From the NCBI GenBank assembly GCA_900465665.1, contig UBJO01000074.1, positions 1 through 64,000 on the forward strand: 64,000 bases of DNA. The letters run 5' to 3'. The notes beneath the pieces were generated by a model, which searched no databases, had not been told where the DNA came from, and saw nothing but the letters and a program-made list of their open reading frames with translations. The DNA is from Hyphomicrobiales bacterium (lineage in GTDB: Bacteria; Pseudomonadota; Alphaproteobacteria; Rhizobiales; Rhizobiaceae). This document shows, piece after piece, positions 26,698 through 35,869 of the stretch; the first letter of the stretch is position 1; every line of letters starts with the position of its first letter. A program made the translations under genes and the position numbers.

Positions 26698-27866
26698 GGT
26701 ATAGCCTCTCCAGCAAGCTCACCTGTCTGCGACCCCGTCCATGGCGTGACTACGACTTTGTCGCCGTCGCCAATTCGCGACTGGCCATCCATGACGACTT
26801 GGTCGCCATCGGCAATTCCCTCTGTAACAAGAGCTCTGGCATCAGTCACAAACGCTGTCTTGACAAGACGCTTTGCCACTGTTGCGCCGGAGACAACAAC
26901 ATAGGCGTAGAGCCCGTCGCGGCCGCGAGCGAGGGCTTTGTCGGGAACAACCACCCCCTCACGTTTCTCGACTGTCAGTATCGTCGCAACAGGCAGGCCG
27001 GGCCACAGTGAGCCGTCTTTGTTGTCGAATGTCGCCTTCAGGTGGATTGATCCATTCGATCCATCGACAGCATTGTCCATCGTCGTCAAGCGGCCTGTTG
27101 CGAGAGTGCGTGAGCCATCCGTTGACACGAGCGTAACCTCGGCCACACCCTTGGTCAGGGACTGCCGGATTTCCGAGAAGCGATCGCCAGGTGCTACGAA
27201 CGAAACTCCAATGGGATCCATCTGTGTGATCGTCACGATCCCGTCCGTTGAGCTCGCGCTGATAACGCTACCGACATCAACCTGTTTGAAACCGATCCGG
27301 CCTGACAGGGGCGCAGTTATTGTCGCAAATCCGAGCTGCGTCTCAGCGTTCTTTATCATGGCTTCATCGTATTGAACGGCTGCTGCATACTCCTGGCTCA
27401 ACGCGGTCTTCTGTTCAAGCGTGGACGCCGAGGCAACACCTTTTTGGGCAAGGCTAGCATAGCGCTCTGCATCGGTCCTGGCACTGTTCAACTGTGCTAG
27501 GTCCTGGGCCTTCTTGGCTCGCGCGGAAGCAAGAGCAGCCGTCAATTCTCGATCGTCGAGGGTCACCAGCACGTCGCCTTTCTTGACAACCTGGCCTTCC
27601 AGGAAGGAAATCCCTGTGACTTGGCCATCTATGCGGGGGCGCACAGCGACTGACTGAAGCGCCGCTACGGTTCCGATGCCGTTGATCACGCGGGCAATCG
27701 TTTGCGTGCGCGCAGTTACTGCGGTGACGGGGACTGCGGTGACGGGGACTGGGGGAGACTGTTGGGCGGCGGCAGTCATCGCAACGGCTGCGCTCAGCCA
27801 TATTGATGCCGCGGGCAGCGCGAGGCGCCATGGAGAGGCAGGCAGGTTGAACCATGGTTTCTTCAT
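26694..27866 (-). CDS. RND efflux periplasmic adaptor (membrane fusion protein)
   Basis: A 390-residue adaptor. After the N-terminal signal/anchor comes a stretch of repeated PVTAV units encoded by a tandem 15-bp duplication near 27723-27752. Then come the lipoyl half-motif (VRPRIDGQVTGISFLEGQ), an alpha-helical hairpin, the second lipoyl half (ATITAPLSGRIGFKQVDVGSVI) and the beta-barrel. I chose ATG 27866, which has GGAG 8 nt upstream, over a GTG nine bases earlier. It overlaps the downstream pump gene and starts the efflux operon. Confidence 0.93.
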   Translation of the reverse strand: MKKPWFNLPASPWRLALPAASIWLSAAVAMTAAAQQSPPVPVTAVPVTAVTARTQTIARVINGIGTVAALQSVAVRPRIDGQVTGISFLEGQVVKKGDVLVTLDDRELTAALASARAKKAQDLAQLNSARTDAERYASLAQKGVASASTLEQKTALSQEYAAAVQYDEAMIKNAETQLGFATITAPLSGRIGFKQVDVGSVISASSTDGIVTITQMDPIGVSFVAPGDRFSEIRQSLTKGVAEVTLVSTDGSRTLATGRLTTMDNAVDGSNGSIHLKATFDNKDGSLWPGLPVATILTVEKREGVVVPDKALARGRDGLYAYVVVSGATVAKRLVKTAFVTDARALVTEGIADGDQVVMDGQSRIGDGDKVVVTPWTGSQTGELAGEAIP

Positions 27867-28226
27867 GCATGCCACTCCATTGAAATCGCCATATAACGCG
27901 CGGCTAATGTTTTAGTTCAACGGTGATCTACGGGCATTCGCCTTCACGTCCCCTGTGACGCAAACCGTCTGCCATCGGCCGCCATGCGGCGGCGGGGCTG
28001 GCGGCGGTCCAAGGATCTCTTTTTTCCCATCCCCTGAACGATGTAGCTCGCGTTCAGGGAGGCGCGATTATAGACACTCTGGAGCCCTGTTCGTCTTATT
28101 GAATGGCGACAGCTGTGGACGAGAGAGCCACGGCGGCGAACGGGTAGCAGACATCAGGACGTGCGCTGCGTTTTGGTTTTCGTCGAACGGTTGCGGGAGG
28201 CGTTGCAATCGAAACACTGCAAACCC
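27867..28226. other. Promoter region of the RND operon
   Basis: 360 bp between the adaptor start and the end of the TadG-like gene. It contains the CCCTGAAC palindrome and a very GC-rich segment around 27975-28010; no gene is seen. Confidence 0.5.
28032..28059. promoter_or_regulatory. Palindromic operator candidate upstream of the RND operon
   Basis: CCCTGAAC-N12-GTTCAGGG is a perfect 8-bp-arm inverted repeat about 165 bp upstream of the adaptor start. It shares its CCTGAAC/GTTCAGG core with the cluster at 20834-20864. Confidence 0.55.
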
Positions 28227-29519
28227 CTACGACGTCAACCTCGGTTGCCGCACTACCCTTAGGAAAAGGGTTTTCATGGCGTCAGCGATACCGTCGGTCG
28301 GTGTGACCTCGAAGTAGAGGCCGGGCGAAGCGCATTCGGCCATCTTTGTCGATATCTGGCTCTGAAACGGTGATATCCAGGTGTTATACCAACTGTTTGT
28401 GGGAAGCGGCAGGTAAGTCGTGTACAGAACGGCGATTTTGATGCCGCGTGCCTTGAGTGGGGCGCAGAAGCTTGTATCGATCGGCTCCTGACAGCGACCG
28501 CCGGTGGTCTTCTTCGTACATATGGAAGGCTTGTAGCTATCGCCGACCCCGTCGGCCACGAAGAATAGTACCTTTTGGGGGTCTGCAGACGTGCTCCCAG
28601 TGCCAGGCGCTGTGATGATCGTATTCATCTGAGTTAAAGCGCTGTCGAAGCTCGTTGTCTGGTCATTGTTGTAGCCTTGGCTTGGGATCGTCATCAGGTC
28701 TACTGCATCGGTGTAAGAACGGACTTGATCCAAGTCATAGGTGGGATTGGAAATGGTTGTCAGCTTGGCATCCTCGGCTTTGGTGCCAAAGGTGTACACG
28801 CCCATGCGAAATTGATTGCTAGCGACGCGTGTGGTCTTCGCAGTCGTAGTCAGTTGTTGGGTTGCCTGGCGAACCGTGTCGATGCGCATCGTCACACCAA
28901 GAGACTTTGCGAGATTGTAGTAGCTCTTGTTTCCGCTCGCGATGTCATGACAGGCAAAAGCGCAGCTGTCGGACGTGTTTGCCTGCATCTTTGCGACATC
29001 GGCAGGCGTTGCGCCAACGCCCATCGATGGCGTGTTGTCGATAAGGATGTAGAAGTCCATGAAAGAGGCAGTAAGAAATTCAGCGCTTGCCGCTCCGGAA
29101 ACATCAACGCTATTTTTGCCGAAGATGCTCATGAAGGTCGTGGGAACTGACGCCCTGAAAGTTATATTCGAGGTGACCCGGTTAAGGTTTCGGGTCACGG
29201 TGGCTGTAAGGCTAACAGGAAGAGAAAGAGCCTCGCCAGACATCTGGCCGGAGAACAGGTTGCGCGCTTCGCTTTCCCCAACGGCAATTGAGCCGTCGCC
29301 TGACATTGTCATGGCTTGGCTGACCGCGGCAGACTTCTCTGCGACAGCACCCACAGCTGCTGCATCGGCGGCATTATAGAGCTGCGTGCGTATCTCAACT
29401 GCGTGCGAAAAGTCTATCGCCACTCCGGCCGCGCCGATCATCGGCACCAACAAAATTGCTGTCAGTATGCCGAAATTGCCCGCACGACAGTTACTAAAGC
29501 GAAACACAATGGATTTCAT
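28227..29519 (-). CDS. TadG-like pilus-assembly protein with von Willebrand factor A domain
   Basis: A 430-residue protein. The N-terminal TadE/TadG-like hydrophobic helix (FGILTAILLVPMIGAAGVAID, about 15-35) is followed by the typical DFSHAVEIRTQLYNAADAAAVGAV segment. A VWA-like domain starts near 155 with IDNTPSMG, a variant of the MIDAS DxSxS motif (D-N-T-P-S). TadG proteins act in the periplasm with Flp pilus machinery. No other tad/cpa genes are in the window, so this is an isolated copy. The 29520-29762 gap upstream is AT-rich and may hold its promoter. Confidence 0.85.
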   Translation of the reverse strand: MKSIVFRFSNCRAGNFGILTAILLVPMIGAAGVAIDFSHAVEIRTQLYNAADAAAVGAVAEKSAAVSQAMTMSGDGSIAVGESEARNLFSGQMSGEALSLPVSLTATVTRNLNRVTSNITFRASVPTTFMSIFGKNSVDVSGAASAEFLTASFMDFYILIDNTPSMGVGATPADVAKMQANTSDSCAFACHDIASGNKSYYNLAKSLGVTMRIDTVRQATQQLTTTAKTTRVASNQFRMGVYTFGTKAEDAKLTTISNPTYDLDQVRSYTDAVDLMTIPSQGYNNDQTTSFDSALTQMNTIITAPGTGSTSADPQKVLFFVADGVGDSYKPSICTKKTTGGRCQEPIDTSFCAPLKARGIKIAVLYTTYLPLPTNSWYNTWISPFQSQISTKMAECASPGLYFEVTPTDGIADAMKTLFLRVVRQPRLTS

Positions 29520-29762
29520 TTTTAGGCGATACCGATTGACCGATAGACCAGTTCTAGCGATTGCGGCTTAAATCGACGCTAACCCACGTGGTAAAATAAA
29601 TTCAAACACTTACACCTGTTGCGAGAGCCTGTCACCGGCGACATCCTCTAGTCGGTGAAAGTCAAAATCAAGCTTTAGCGATGACCTGAGCTCAGCGCGT
29701 CTCCCGCGCAAAAGGTCGGATATCCTTCATCCATCGGTTGCGAGATGCAGCTCACGAGCCGG

Positions 29763-32700
29763 CTAGGACCTCGATAGGATCTTGGCCAGCCCATCGACGG
29801 TAAACGGTTTCGGCAACTGACGGGCGTCGCTAATTCCAGAAGCGGACTTGGCGCTTTCGTCGCCGCTGGCAAACACGATGCGTATCGCGGGCCAGCGTTC
29901 CCGGACCTGTCGAGCAAGATCAATGCCAGACATGCCAGGTAATCCGACATCTGTAAGGAGAATGTCGATGCCTTCTTTTTCCAACACCAAAAGGGCGTCT
30001 TGACCCGAGCCCGCCTCATGAACAATATAGCCGAGCTCGCTCACCATATCGACCGTCGACATTAGGATCAAAGGTTCGTCTTCCACGATAAGAACCCTTG
30101 CAGTGTCCGTGCCACCTTGCTGTGGCGCTGGATCAGGCGCTTGCTGCTGTCGCTCGAGCCCCTCAGCAGTGATCTGGTGTTGCCGCGCGTTGCCCAGAAC
30201 GTGCCGGATTTTACGGGCAAGTGCTTCGCGAGTGTATGGCTTCGATAGCAGTTCGACGCCCGCGTCGAGCCTGCCGCCGTGGACGATCGAGTTCTCCGTG
30301 TAACCGGACGTATACAACACGGCCAGTCCCGGAAGCATTGCCTTGGCCTTTCTCACGAGTTCCGTGCTCCGCATTGGGCCGGGCATCACGACATCGGTGA
30401 AAAGCAAATCGATCGGCATGCCGCTATTGATAATTGCAAATGCCGCTTGGGCGTCATGGGCCTTAAGAACGCGATACCCGAGATCAGTCAACAAGGCGAC
30501 TGAGGTCTCCCGGACCCCGTCATCGTCTTCGACCACCAAAACAGTCTCACTCCCACCCTTCAAGGGAGCCGCATTTAAATTCGCCAATTCATCCTGGACC
30601 TGCATCGTCCTTGGCATGTAGAGTTTCATCGTCGTGCCATGGCCGACCTCGGTGTAGATTTTGAGATGCCCGCCGGACTGCTTCAGGAACCCGTAGACCA
30701 TCGAGAGCCCTAAACCAGTTCCCTTCCCCTCGGACTTGGTGCTGAAGAACGGTTCGAGCACGTGATCGATAATATCGGCTGGTATTCCTGATCCTGTATC
30801 CGTCACCGCGACCAGTACATACTGACCGGGCCGAACGTCCTCGTGGATGCGGGCGTAGTCATCGTCGAGCACGGCGTTCGCTGTCTCGATCGTCAGCCGT
30901 CCGCGGCCGTCCATCGCGTCGCGTGCGTTGATCGCGAGGTTCAGGATTGCATTTTCCAACTGGCCGGGATCGATCAGTGTGTTCCACAACCCACCGGAGA
31001 CCACGGTTTCGAGCTCGATCTCTTCGCCCAAGGCGCGGCGAAGCATGTCGTCCATATTCTGGATAAGCTTGCGGCAATTGACGACCTTGGGCTCTAGCGG
31101 CTGGCGGCGCCCAAAGGCCAACAGTTGGGACGCCAGCTTTGCGCCTCGGGCGACGCCAGCCAGAGCATTGTTTAAGCGCTGCTCCGCCCTTGCGTTGCCA
31201 TCGATGTCTTTGGATAAGAGCTGCAGATTGCCGCTGACGACCTGGAGAAGATTATTGAAGTCATGGGCGACGCCGCCAGTCAGATTGCCGAGCGCCTCCA
31301 TCTTCTGCGCTTGCCGCAAAGCGATCTGGGCTGCTTCGCGCTCGACGGTTTCCTTTTCCAACTGCAGGAGCGCCGATCGCAGTTCGTGGGTACGCTGCTC
31401 GACGCGCTGCTCAAGGGTATGGTTGAGGCTTTGAAGCTGATCTTCCGCCCGCTTTTGATGCGTGACGTCGAACCCGTCGACGAATATGCCGCTAACTTTG
31501 CCACTGACATCCAGTATCGGCTGGTAGATCAGATTGATAAATCGCTCGTCGCTCTCCCCGTCGTCTTCACGCCGCAAAGTGACTTGGAGGTTTCGTCCAA
31601 TGTAGGGCCTGCCCGACTGGAACACGCCATCGAGCAAGTCGAAGAAACCTTGTCCCTCAACCTCGGGCAAGGCATCCCTGACGCTGAGGCCCAGGAGCTG
31701 ACGGTTGCCGACCAGCTGCATGTAAGCGTCGTTCACGAGCTCGAAGACATGGTCTGGACCGCTGAGGATGCACATGAAACTTGGTGCCTGCTGGAACAGC
31801 TCTCGCATCCGGTCACGCTCGGCGGTGCGAACTTCGACCTCCGAGGATAGCTGGCGATTGAGCTGTTCAAGCGCAACCGCGGCTTGCTCACGCATCTCGG
31901 CGGCCTCGGACAATGCCGCCCCTCTTTGACGTTCTGTCTCGAATGCTTCAGCACTTGCCAGCCGCGAGGCGATCTGCCCTGCGATCAGCTTGAGAAAATC
32001 GAGATATGCGTCGTTGATGGCGCGATGGAGGTTCAGTCCGCTAATCAATACGCCCTTCGGCTTGCCACCACCTTGTCCGATCAGAGGGATGACCGCTGCC
32101 TGTATTGGGGCTTTTGGCCAAGGTCCCGATGGAATGTCATCTCTTCCCGTCAGGTCGACCAGCTCGACGCTTTGCTCGTTCCACGCTCGGTTCAGCTTCC
32201 AGAAATCTGCGCCGCCGTCAATTTTCGCTGGCATTAATGGATTGTCATCTGAGGCACCGCATACCCATTGCCGTGTTGCGTGACCATGTTCATCAAAGAG
32301 ATAAAGAGCACTGAAGGGAAGATCCCGAAGGTTCTCCCTCAGAGCACAAAAAGAGGCGTCTATGACCTCTCGATGCGTATCGACTGCCGCAAGTCCCGAC
32401 GCCAGTGCACGCATCGTCGAAATGCGCCTTTCGCTGATTACCCGCTCGGTCTCCTCGGCCACAGCACAAAACACGCCTTCGACATCGCCGCTGTCACCGA
32501 TCAGCGGGCTGTAGGAGAAAGTGTGGTAGGTCTCCTCGAGATAGCCGTTGCGCTCTAGCAGGAGAAGCAACGCTCGGTCCCAGGTTGCTTGCCCGGTCTC
32601 ATATACAGTGTCCAGGCGCCCTTTGATATCATCCCAGATTTCCGCCCAAAGGATCCTGGTTGGGACAGCGAGTGCATGGGGGTGCTTGTTTCCCAATGTC

Positions 32701-32924
32701 GGTCGGTAGGCATCGTTGTAGAAAAACGCGATGTCGGGCCCCCAACCGAGCCACATTTCGAATTTCGACGTCAGGAGAAGCCGCAACGCCACCTTCAAGG
32801 CCTCCGGCCATGTATCGGGCGACCCGAGTGGGCTGTTTGCCCAATCATGTTGGCGCATCATCTGCGCCATTTCGCCCTCGCCAACGAACACATCCAGGTA
32901 CTGATCAGAGTTTTTTTGCGGCAT
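29763..32924 (-). CDS. Hybrid sensor histidine kinase (PAS-GAF-PAS-HisKA-HATPase-REC-REC)
   Basis: A 1053-residue cytoplasmic hybrid kinase. The N-terminal PAS-like domain (residues about 10-150) is followed by a GAF domain (about 160-330), a coiled coil, a second PAS (about 375-510), HisKA and HATPase. The phospho-acceptor is in GGVAHDFNNLL, and the HATPase G boxes include DTGSGIPAD and GTGLGLSMV. Two receiver domains follow, with phosphorylatable Asp in LLFTDVVMPG and LLTDVGLPG. No transmembrane segment is evident, so the signal is probably cytoplasmic. ATG 32924 is preferred to a TTG five codons upstream. Confidence 0.92.
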   Translation of the reverse strand: MPQKNSDQYLDVFVGEGEMAQMMRQHDWANSPLGSPDTWPEALKVALRLLLTSKFEMWLGWGPDIAFFYNDAYRPTLGNKHPHALAVPTRILWAEIWDDIKGRLDTVYETGQATWDRALLLLLERNGYLEETYHTFSYSPLIGDSGDVEGVFCAVAEETERVISERRISTMRALASGLAAVDTHREVIDASFCALRENLRDLPFSALYLFDEHGHATRQWVCGASDDNPLMPAKIDGGADFWKLNRAWNEQSVELVDLTGRDDIPSGPWPKAPIQAAVIPLIGQGGGKPKGVLISGLNLHRAINDAYLDFLKLIAGQIASRLASAEAFETERQRGAALSEAAEMREQAAVALEQLNRQLSSEVEVRTAERDRMRELFQQAPSFMCILSGPDHVFELVNDAYMQLVGNRQLLGLSVRDALPEVEGQGFFDLLDGVFQSGRPYIGRNLQVTLRREDDGESDERFINLIYQPILDVSGKVSGIFVDGFDVTHQKRAEDQLQSLNHTLEQRVEQRTHELRSALLQLEKETVEREAAQIALRQAQKMEALGNLTGGVAHDFNNLLQVVSGNLQLLSKDIDGNARAEQRLNNALAGVARGAKLASQLLAFGRRQPLEPKVVNCRKLIQNMDDMLRRALGEEIELETVVSGGLWNTLIDPGQLENAILNLAINARDAMDGRGRLTIETANAVLDDDYARIHEDVRPGQYVLVAVTDTGSGIPADIIDHVLEPFFSTKSEGKGTGLGLSMVYGFLKQSGGHLKIYTEVGHGTTMKLYMPRTMQVQDELANLNAAPLKGGSETVLVVEDDDGVRETSVALLTDLGYRVLKAHDAQAAFAIINSGMPIDLLFTDVVMPGPMRSTELVRKAKAMLPGLAVLYTSGYTENSIVHGGRLDAGVELLSKPYTREALARKIRHVLGNARQHQITAEGLERQQQAPDPAPQQGGTDTARVLIVEDEPLILMSTVDMVSELGYIVHEAGSGQDALLVLEKEGIDILLTDVGLPGMSGIDLARQVRERWPAIRIVFASGDESAKSASGISDARQLPKPFTVDGLAKILSRS

Positions 32925-33582
32925 GGCATTTCCAGGCAATGATTGCGAGGCTGAATTAGGCCATTGATAACGCTTGTCGAGCCCGCGGTCCTAAATTCTG
33001 ACCAGTTTTTGCTTCTGGTGTGAGAGATCGGCCATCGGCCAGGTGGTCTCGCAGCCGGAATGAAGCTCCTGTGGACCCAGACAAGCTCTCAATTTGGCCG
33101 GTATTGCGTCGTCGATCAGGTCGTCGATGACGGCACGTTCGCGGTGGAGGCCAAGGGATAAGCGCTTTGGGCACTTCCCGTCGATACAGCCTGACCGTCT
33201 AGCAACTTTCTTCCAAGTGCAGCCTCCGACCGGGACGGGGTGAAGAAAGCGTTTGCCGCAATGCCCGGCGTCGATGGTCGCTTCGAAAACGATTTGCGTA
33301 TTTTGGCGAGCCCCGGCGATGAGCGATGGCTTTGCGCACGACGGCATGGTAACGAAGGCGACGCCGCCATCACGACCGGCCTTTTCCTCAACGAGACGGT
33401 CGCAACCAGACGAAGCTGGGGCATGAGCTTCTCGTCAACGACGATGAGCTATCGCGTCAACAACGTGCTTCGCGATTGTGGTCCGTTTGACGAAACCATG
33501 TAGCGGTGGACCGAGACAACGCGTACCGACGACGAGGCACGATATGCGGTAGACAAGGATCCGAGCTTGTCCTGATCCTTTT
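32925..33582. other. Intergenic region, nothing recognised
   Basis: 658 bp. Frames of up to about 118 codons occur on both strands but overlap each other and show no start signals or family resemblance. No repeats were found. Confidence 0.5.
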
Positions 33583-35130
33583 TTAATAGCCTTTAAGGTT
33601 TTCTAGAAATTGGGCGGCGGTTGCGAGGATGTCTCTGCGCACGGCGTCGTCCATCCGATCCCACGTCGCATACTGCCTTGCGAGGCGCCTGTTGTCCGCC
33701 AACAGGCCGCGATTGCGCGAGAGGAAGTCCCAGTAAAGGTAATTGAATGGACAGGCTTTGGGCCCAGTTCGATCCTTCACGTTGAAGCTACAACTGTCAC
33801 AGTAGTCAGACATTTTTGAAATGTAGTTTCCGGACGCGGCATATGGCTTCGTGCCGACAACACCGCCGTCGGCAAACTGGCTCATTCCGATCACGTTGGG
33901 AATTTCGACCCACTCATAGGCGTCGGCGTAGACCTCCAGATACCACTGATGCACCTGTTTCGGATCGACTCCAGCAATCAGCGCGAAGTTGCCGGTTATC
34001 ATCAGACGTTGGATGTGGTGCGCGTAGGCGCTCGAACGAGTTTCTCCGACGACCGTCGCGACGCAATTCATGTCTGTCGCTCCCGTCCAATAGAAATCGG
34101 GCAGGGGTCGTTTGTTGCCGAAGAAGTTCGCATCGCCATAGTCCGGCATCTTCATCCAGTAGACGCCTCGCATGTACTCGCGCCATCCGATGATTTGTCT
34201 GATGAAACCCTCCACCGCACTCAGCGGCGCGTTGCCTTCAAGGTATGCCTTTTCTGCCCGCCGGCACATCTCTAGCGGATCGACCAGTCCCACGTTGATG
34301 TAGAAGGACAGAAGAGAGTGATTGAGAAACGGATCTCCTGTCAGCATCGCGTCCTGGGTGGCGCCAAATTCTGAGAGGTGGCCGTCTATGAAATCTTCCA
34401 CAAGAAGTGAGGCATCTTCAGAGCTAACCGCAAAATGGAAGTCGAGTAGTTCGCCAAAATTATCAGGGAACAGCCTATCGACGACGTCTATGACCTCTCG
34501 GGTTATTGCGTCCTTGTCGATCGCGCGGCGTTGTGGACGAAACATGTCTGGGCGCGCGGGCTTTCTGTTTTCTGAATCAAAGTTCCACCGTCCTCCGACA
34601 GGCTGGTCGCCCTCCATCAACAGTCCAGTCTTGCGTCGCATCTGGCGATAGAAGAACTCCATGACGAGGTCCTTACGCCCTTGCGCCCAATCGGCAAACT
34701 CTGAACGACTGCAGATAAACCTGCGATCGTCGATGACCTCGATCGGCGTTTCGAGAGAAGATTGCCACCGGGTGATCTTTTCCAGAACGCGCCACTCGCC
34801 AGGCTCAGTCAGTCGAATTCTTGTCGGAGAAGAGTGTCCGATTGCCCGACGAAGCTCGTCGTCAAAAGACCCCGCATTATCCGGATCGTCAATCGGGACG
34901 TATCGAACACGAAAGCCCTTATCCCGCAGTTCTTGCGCGAAGTGCCGCATAGCGCTGAAGATGAACGCTATCTTCTTCTTGTGATGGCGTGCGTATGTTG
35001 CCTCTTCCATGACCTCGCACATGAAGATGACATCATGGTCAGGATCAAATCCGTCTAAACTGGATATAGAATGAGACAGCTGGTCGCCTAGAATAAAGAC
35101 CATCGTCCCGATTGAGTGGCTCTCGCCCAT
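33583..35130 (-). CDS. phrB: Prokaryotic iron-sulfur (6-4) photolyase (FeS-BCP/PhrB type)
   Basis: A 515-residue light-driven DNA repair enzyme of the prokaryotic (6-4) photolyase group, which carries FAD, a lumazine antenna and a [4Fe-4S] cluster. The cluster cysteines are present as Cys356, Cys444, Cys447 and Cys460. Their spacings (88, 3 and 13) equal those I recall for Agrobacterium PhrB Cys350/438/441/454. The active-site His pair (AYAHHIQRLM, 371-372) is offset by the same six residues. The N-terminal Rossmann domain starts VFILGDQLS. It lies 4 bp downstream of folE and opposite rpoE-chrR, which fits photo-oxidative stress control. Confidence 0.95.
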   Translation of the reverse strand: MGESHSIGTMVFILGDQLSHSISSLDGFDPDHDVIFMCEVMEEATYARHHKKKIAFIFSAMRHFAQELRDKGFRVRYVPIDDPDNAGSFDDELRRAIGHSSPTRIRLTEPGEWRVLEKITRWQSSLETPIEVIDDRRFICSRSEFADWAQGRKDLVMEFFYRQMRRKTGLLMEGDQPVGGRWNFDSENRKPARPDMFRPQRRAIDKDAITREVIDVVDRLFPDNFGELLDFHFAVSSEDASLLVEDFIDGHLSEFGATQDAMLTGDPFLNHSLLSFYINVGLVDPLEMCRRAEKAYLEGNAPLSAVEGFIRQIIGWREYMRGVYWMKMPDYGDANFFGNKRPLPDFYWTGATDMNCVATVVGETRSSAYAHHIQRLMITGNFALIAGVDPKQVHQWYLEVYADAYEWVEIPNVIGMSQFADGGVVGTKPYAASGNYISKMSDYCDSCSFNVKDRTGPKACPFNYLYWDFLSRNRGLLADNRRLARQYATWDRMDDAVRRDILATAAQFLENLKGY

Positions 35131-35134
35131 GACG

Positions 35135-35737
35135 CTAGCCCCGCACGTTACTGAAGATACGCGCTTGGAGTGAAGCGTCCGTCTGCAGGACTCCTTTGAA
35201 GGTTGTCGTTAATGTTTTAGATCCGATTTTTGCGACGCCACGCATTGACATGCACATATGCTCGGCCTCGACGAGCACCGCGACACCGTACGGCTGCAAC
35301 GACACTTCGAGAGCGTCCGCAATCTGACTGGTCATACGCTCCTGAACCTGCAGGCGCCGGGCATATAATTCGACAAGGCGGGCAATCTTAGAAAGGCCGA
35401 CCACGCGCTTACTCGGGACATATGCCACATGGGCGACGCCGCGGAATGGTAGCATGTGATGCTCGCAATGTGAAAAAAACGGAATATCGCGGACAAGCAC
35501 GGCATCGTTGTACCCCCCGACCTCTTCAAATGTCGTGCTAAGAACATTGCGTGGCTGTTCCTGGTATCCAGCAAAAAGCTCTCGGTACGCCCTGGCAACA
35601 CGAGCGGGGGTGTCTTTCAGGCCTTCCCGATTGGGGTCCTCACCTGCCCAGGCGAGAAGGACGCGCACCGCGTTTTGAGCGCCTTCCACCGTCGGTCGCT
35701 GTGCGTCTTGCCCGGGAGCCATATTGATCTGATCCAT
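35135..35737 (-). CDS. folE: GTP cyclohydrolase I
   Basis: Converts GTP to 7,8-dihydroneopterin triphosphate, the first step of folate and pterin synthesis. The protein is 200 residues. Zinc ligands appear as Cys and His in SHCEHHMLPF and the distal Cys in EAEHMCMSMRG; the GTP-binding region KRVVGLSKIARLVELYARRLQVQERM is complete. ATG 35737 has AAGGAG 7 nt upstream. It forms an operon with phrB (4-bp gap) and is probably an accessory copy under stress control. A weak CGATCC-N18-TAGCA element upstream could be an ECF promoter. Confidence 0.95.
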   Translation of the reverse strand: MDQINMAPGQDAQRPTVEGAQNAVRVLLAWAGEDPNREGLKDTPARVARAYRELFAGYQEQPRNVLSTTFEEVGGYNDAVLVRDIPFFSHCEHHMLPFRGVAHVAYVPSKRVVGLSKIARLVELYARRLQVQERMTSQIADALEVSLQPYGVAVLVEAEHMCMSMRGVAKIGSKTLTTTFKGVLQTDASLQARIFSNVRG

Positions 35738-35811
35738 TCCATCTCTCCTTACGAGCAGTGCTACGCGAAGAACTGCAAGTTGGATCGACGCAAATGTCTG
35801 CGAGGACTTAT

Positions 35812-35838
35812 TGATCCGATCGAGATTTGAAGCGTAAC
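35812..35838 (+). promoter_or_regulatory. RpoE-type ECF promoter of rpoE-chrR
   Basis: TGATCC (35812-35817), a 17-bp spacer and TAAC (35835-35838) lie about 30 bp before the rpoE start. TGATCC is the -35 hexamer recognised by the Rhodobacter sphaeroides RpoE of the singlet-oxygen response. This indicates autoregulation. Confidence 0.7.
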
Positions 35839-35869
35839 AACAACAAAGAACGTCCAAAGAGTGGCGACC

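Noticed and set aside
32991..33347. 118-codon minus-strand frame considered as a possible transposase remnant
   Set aside because: No DDE residues, no inverted repeats at the edges, no similarity that I could recognise.
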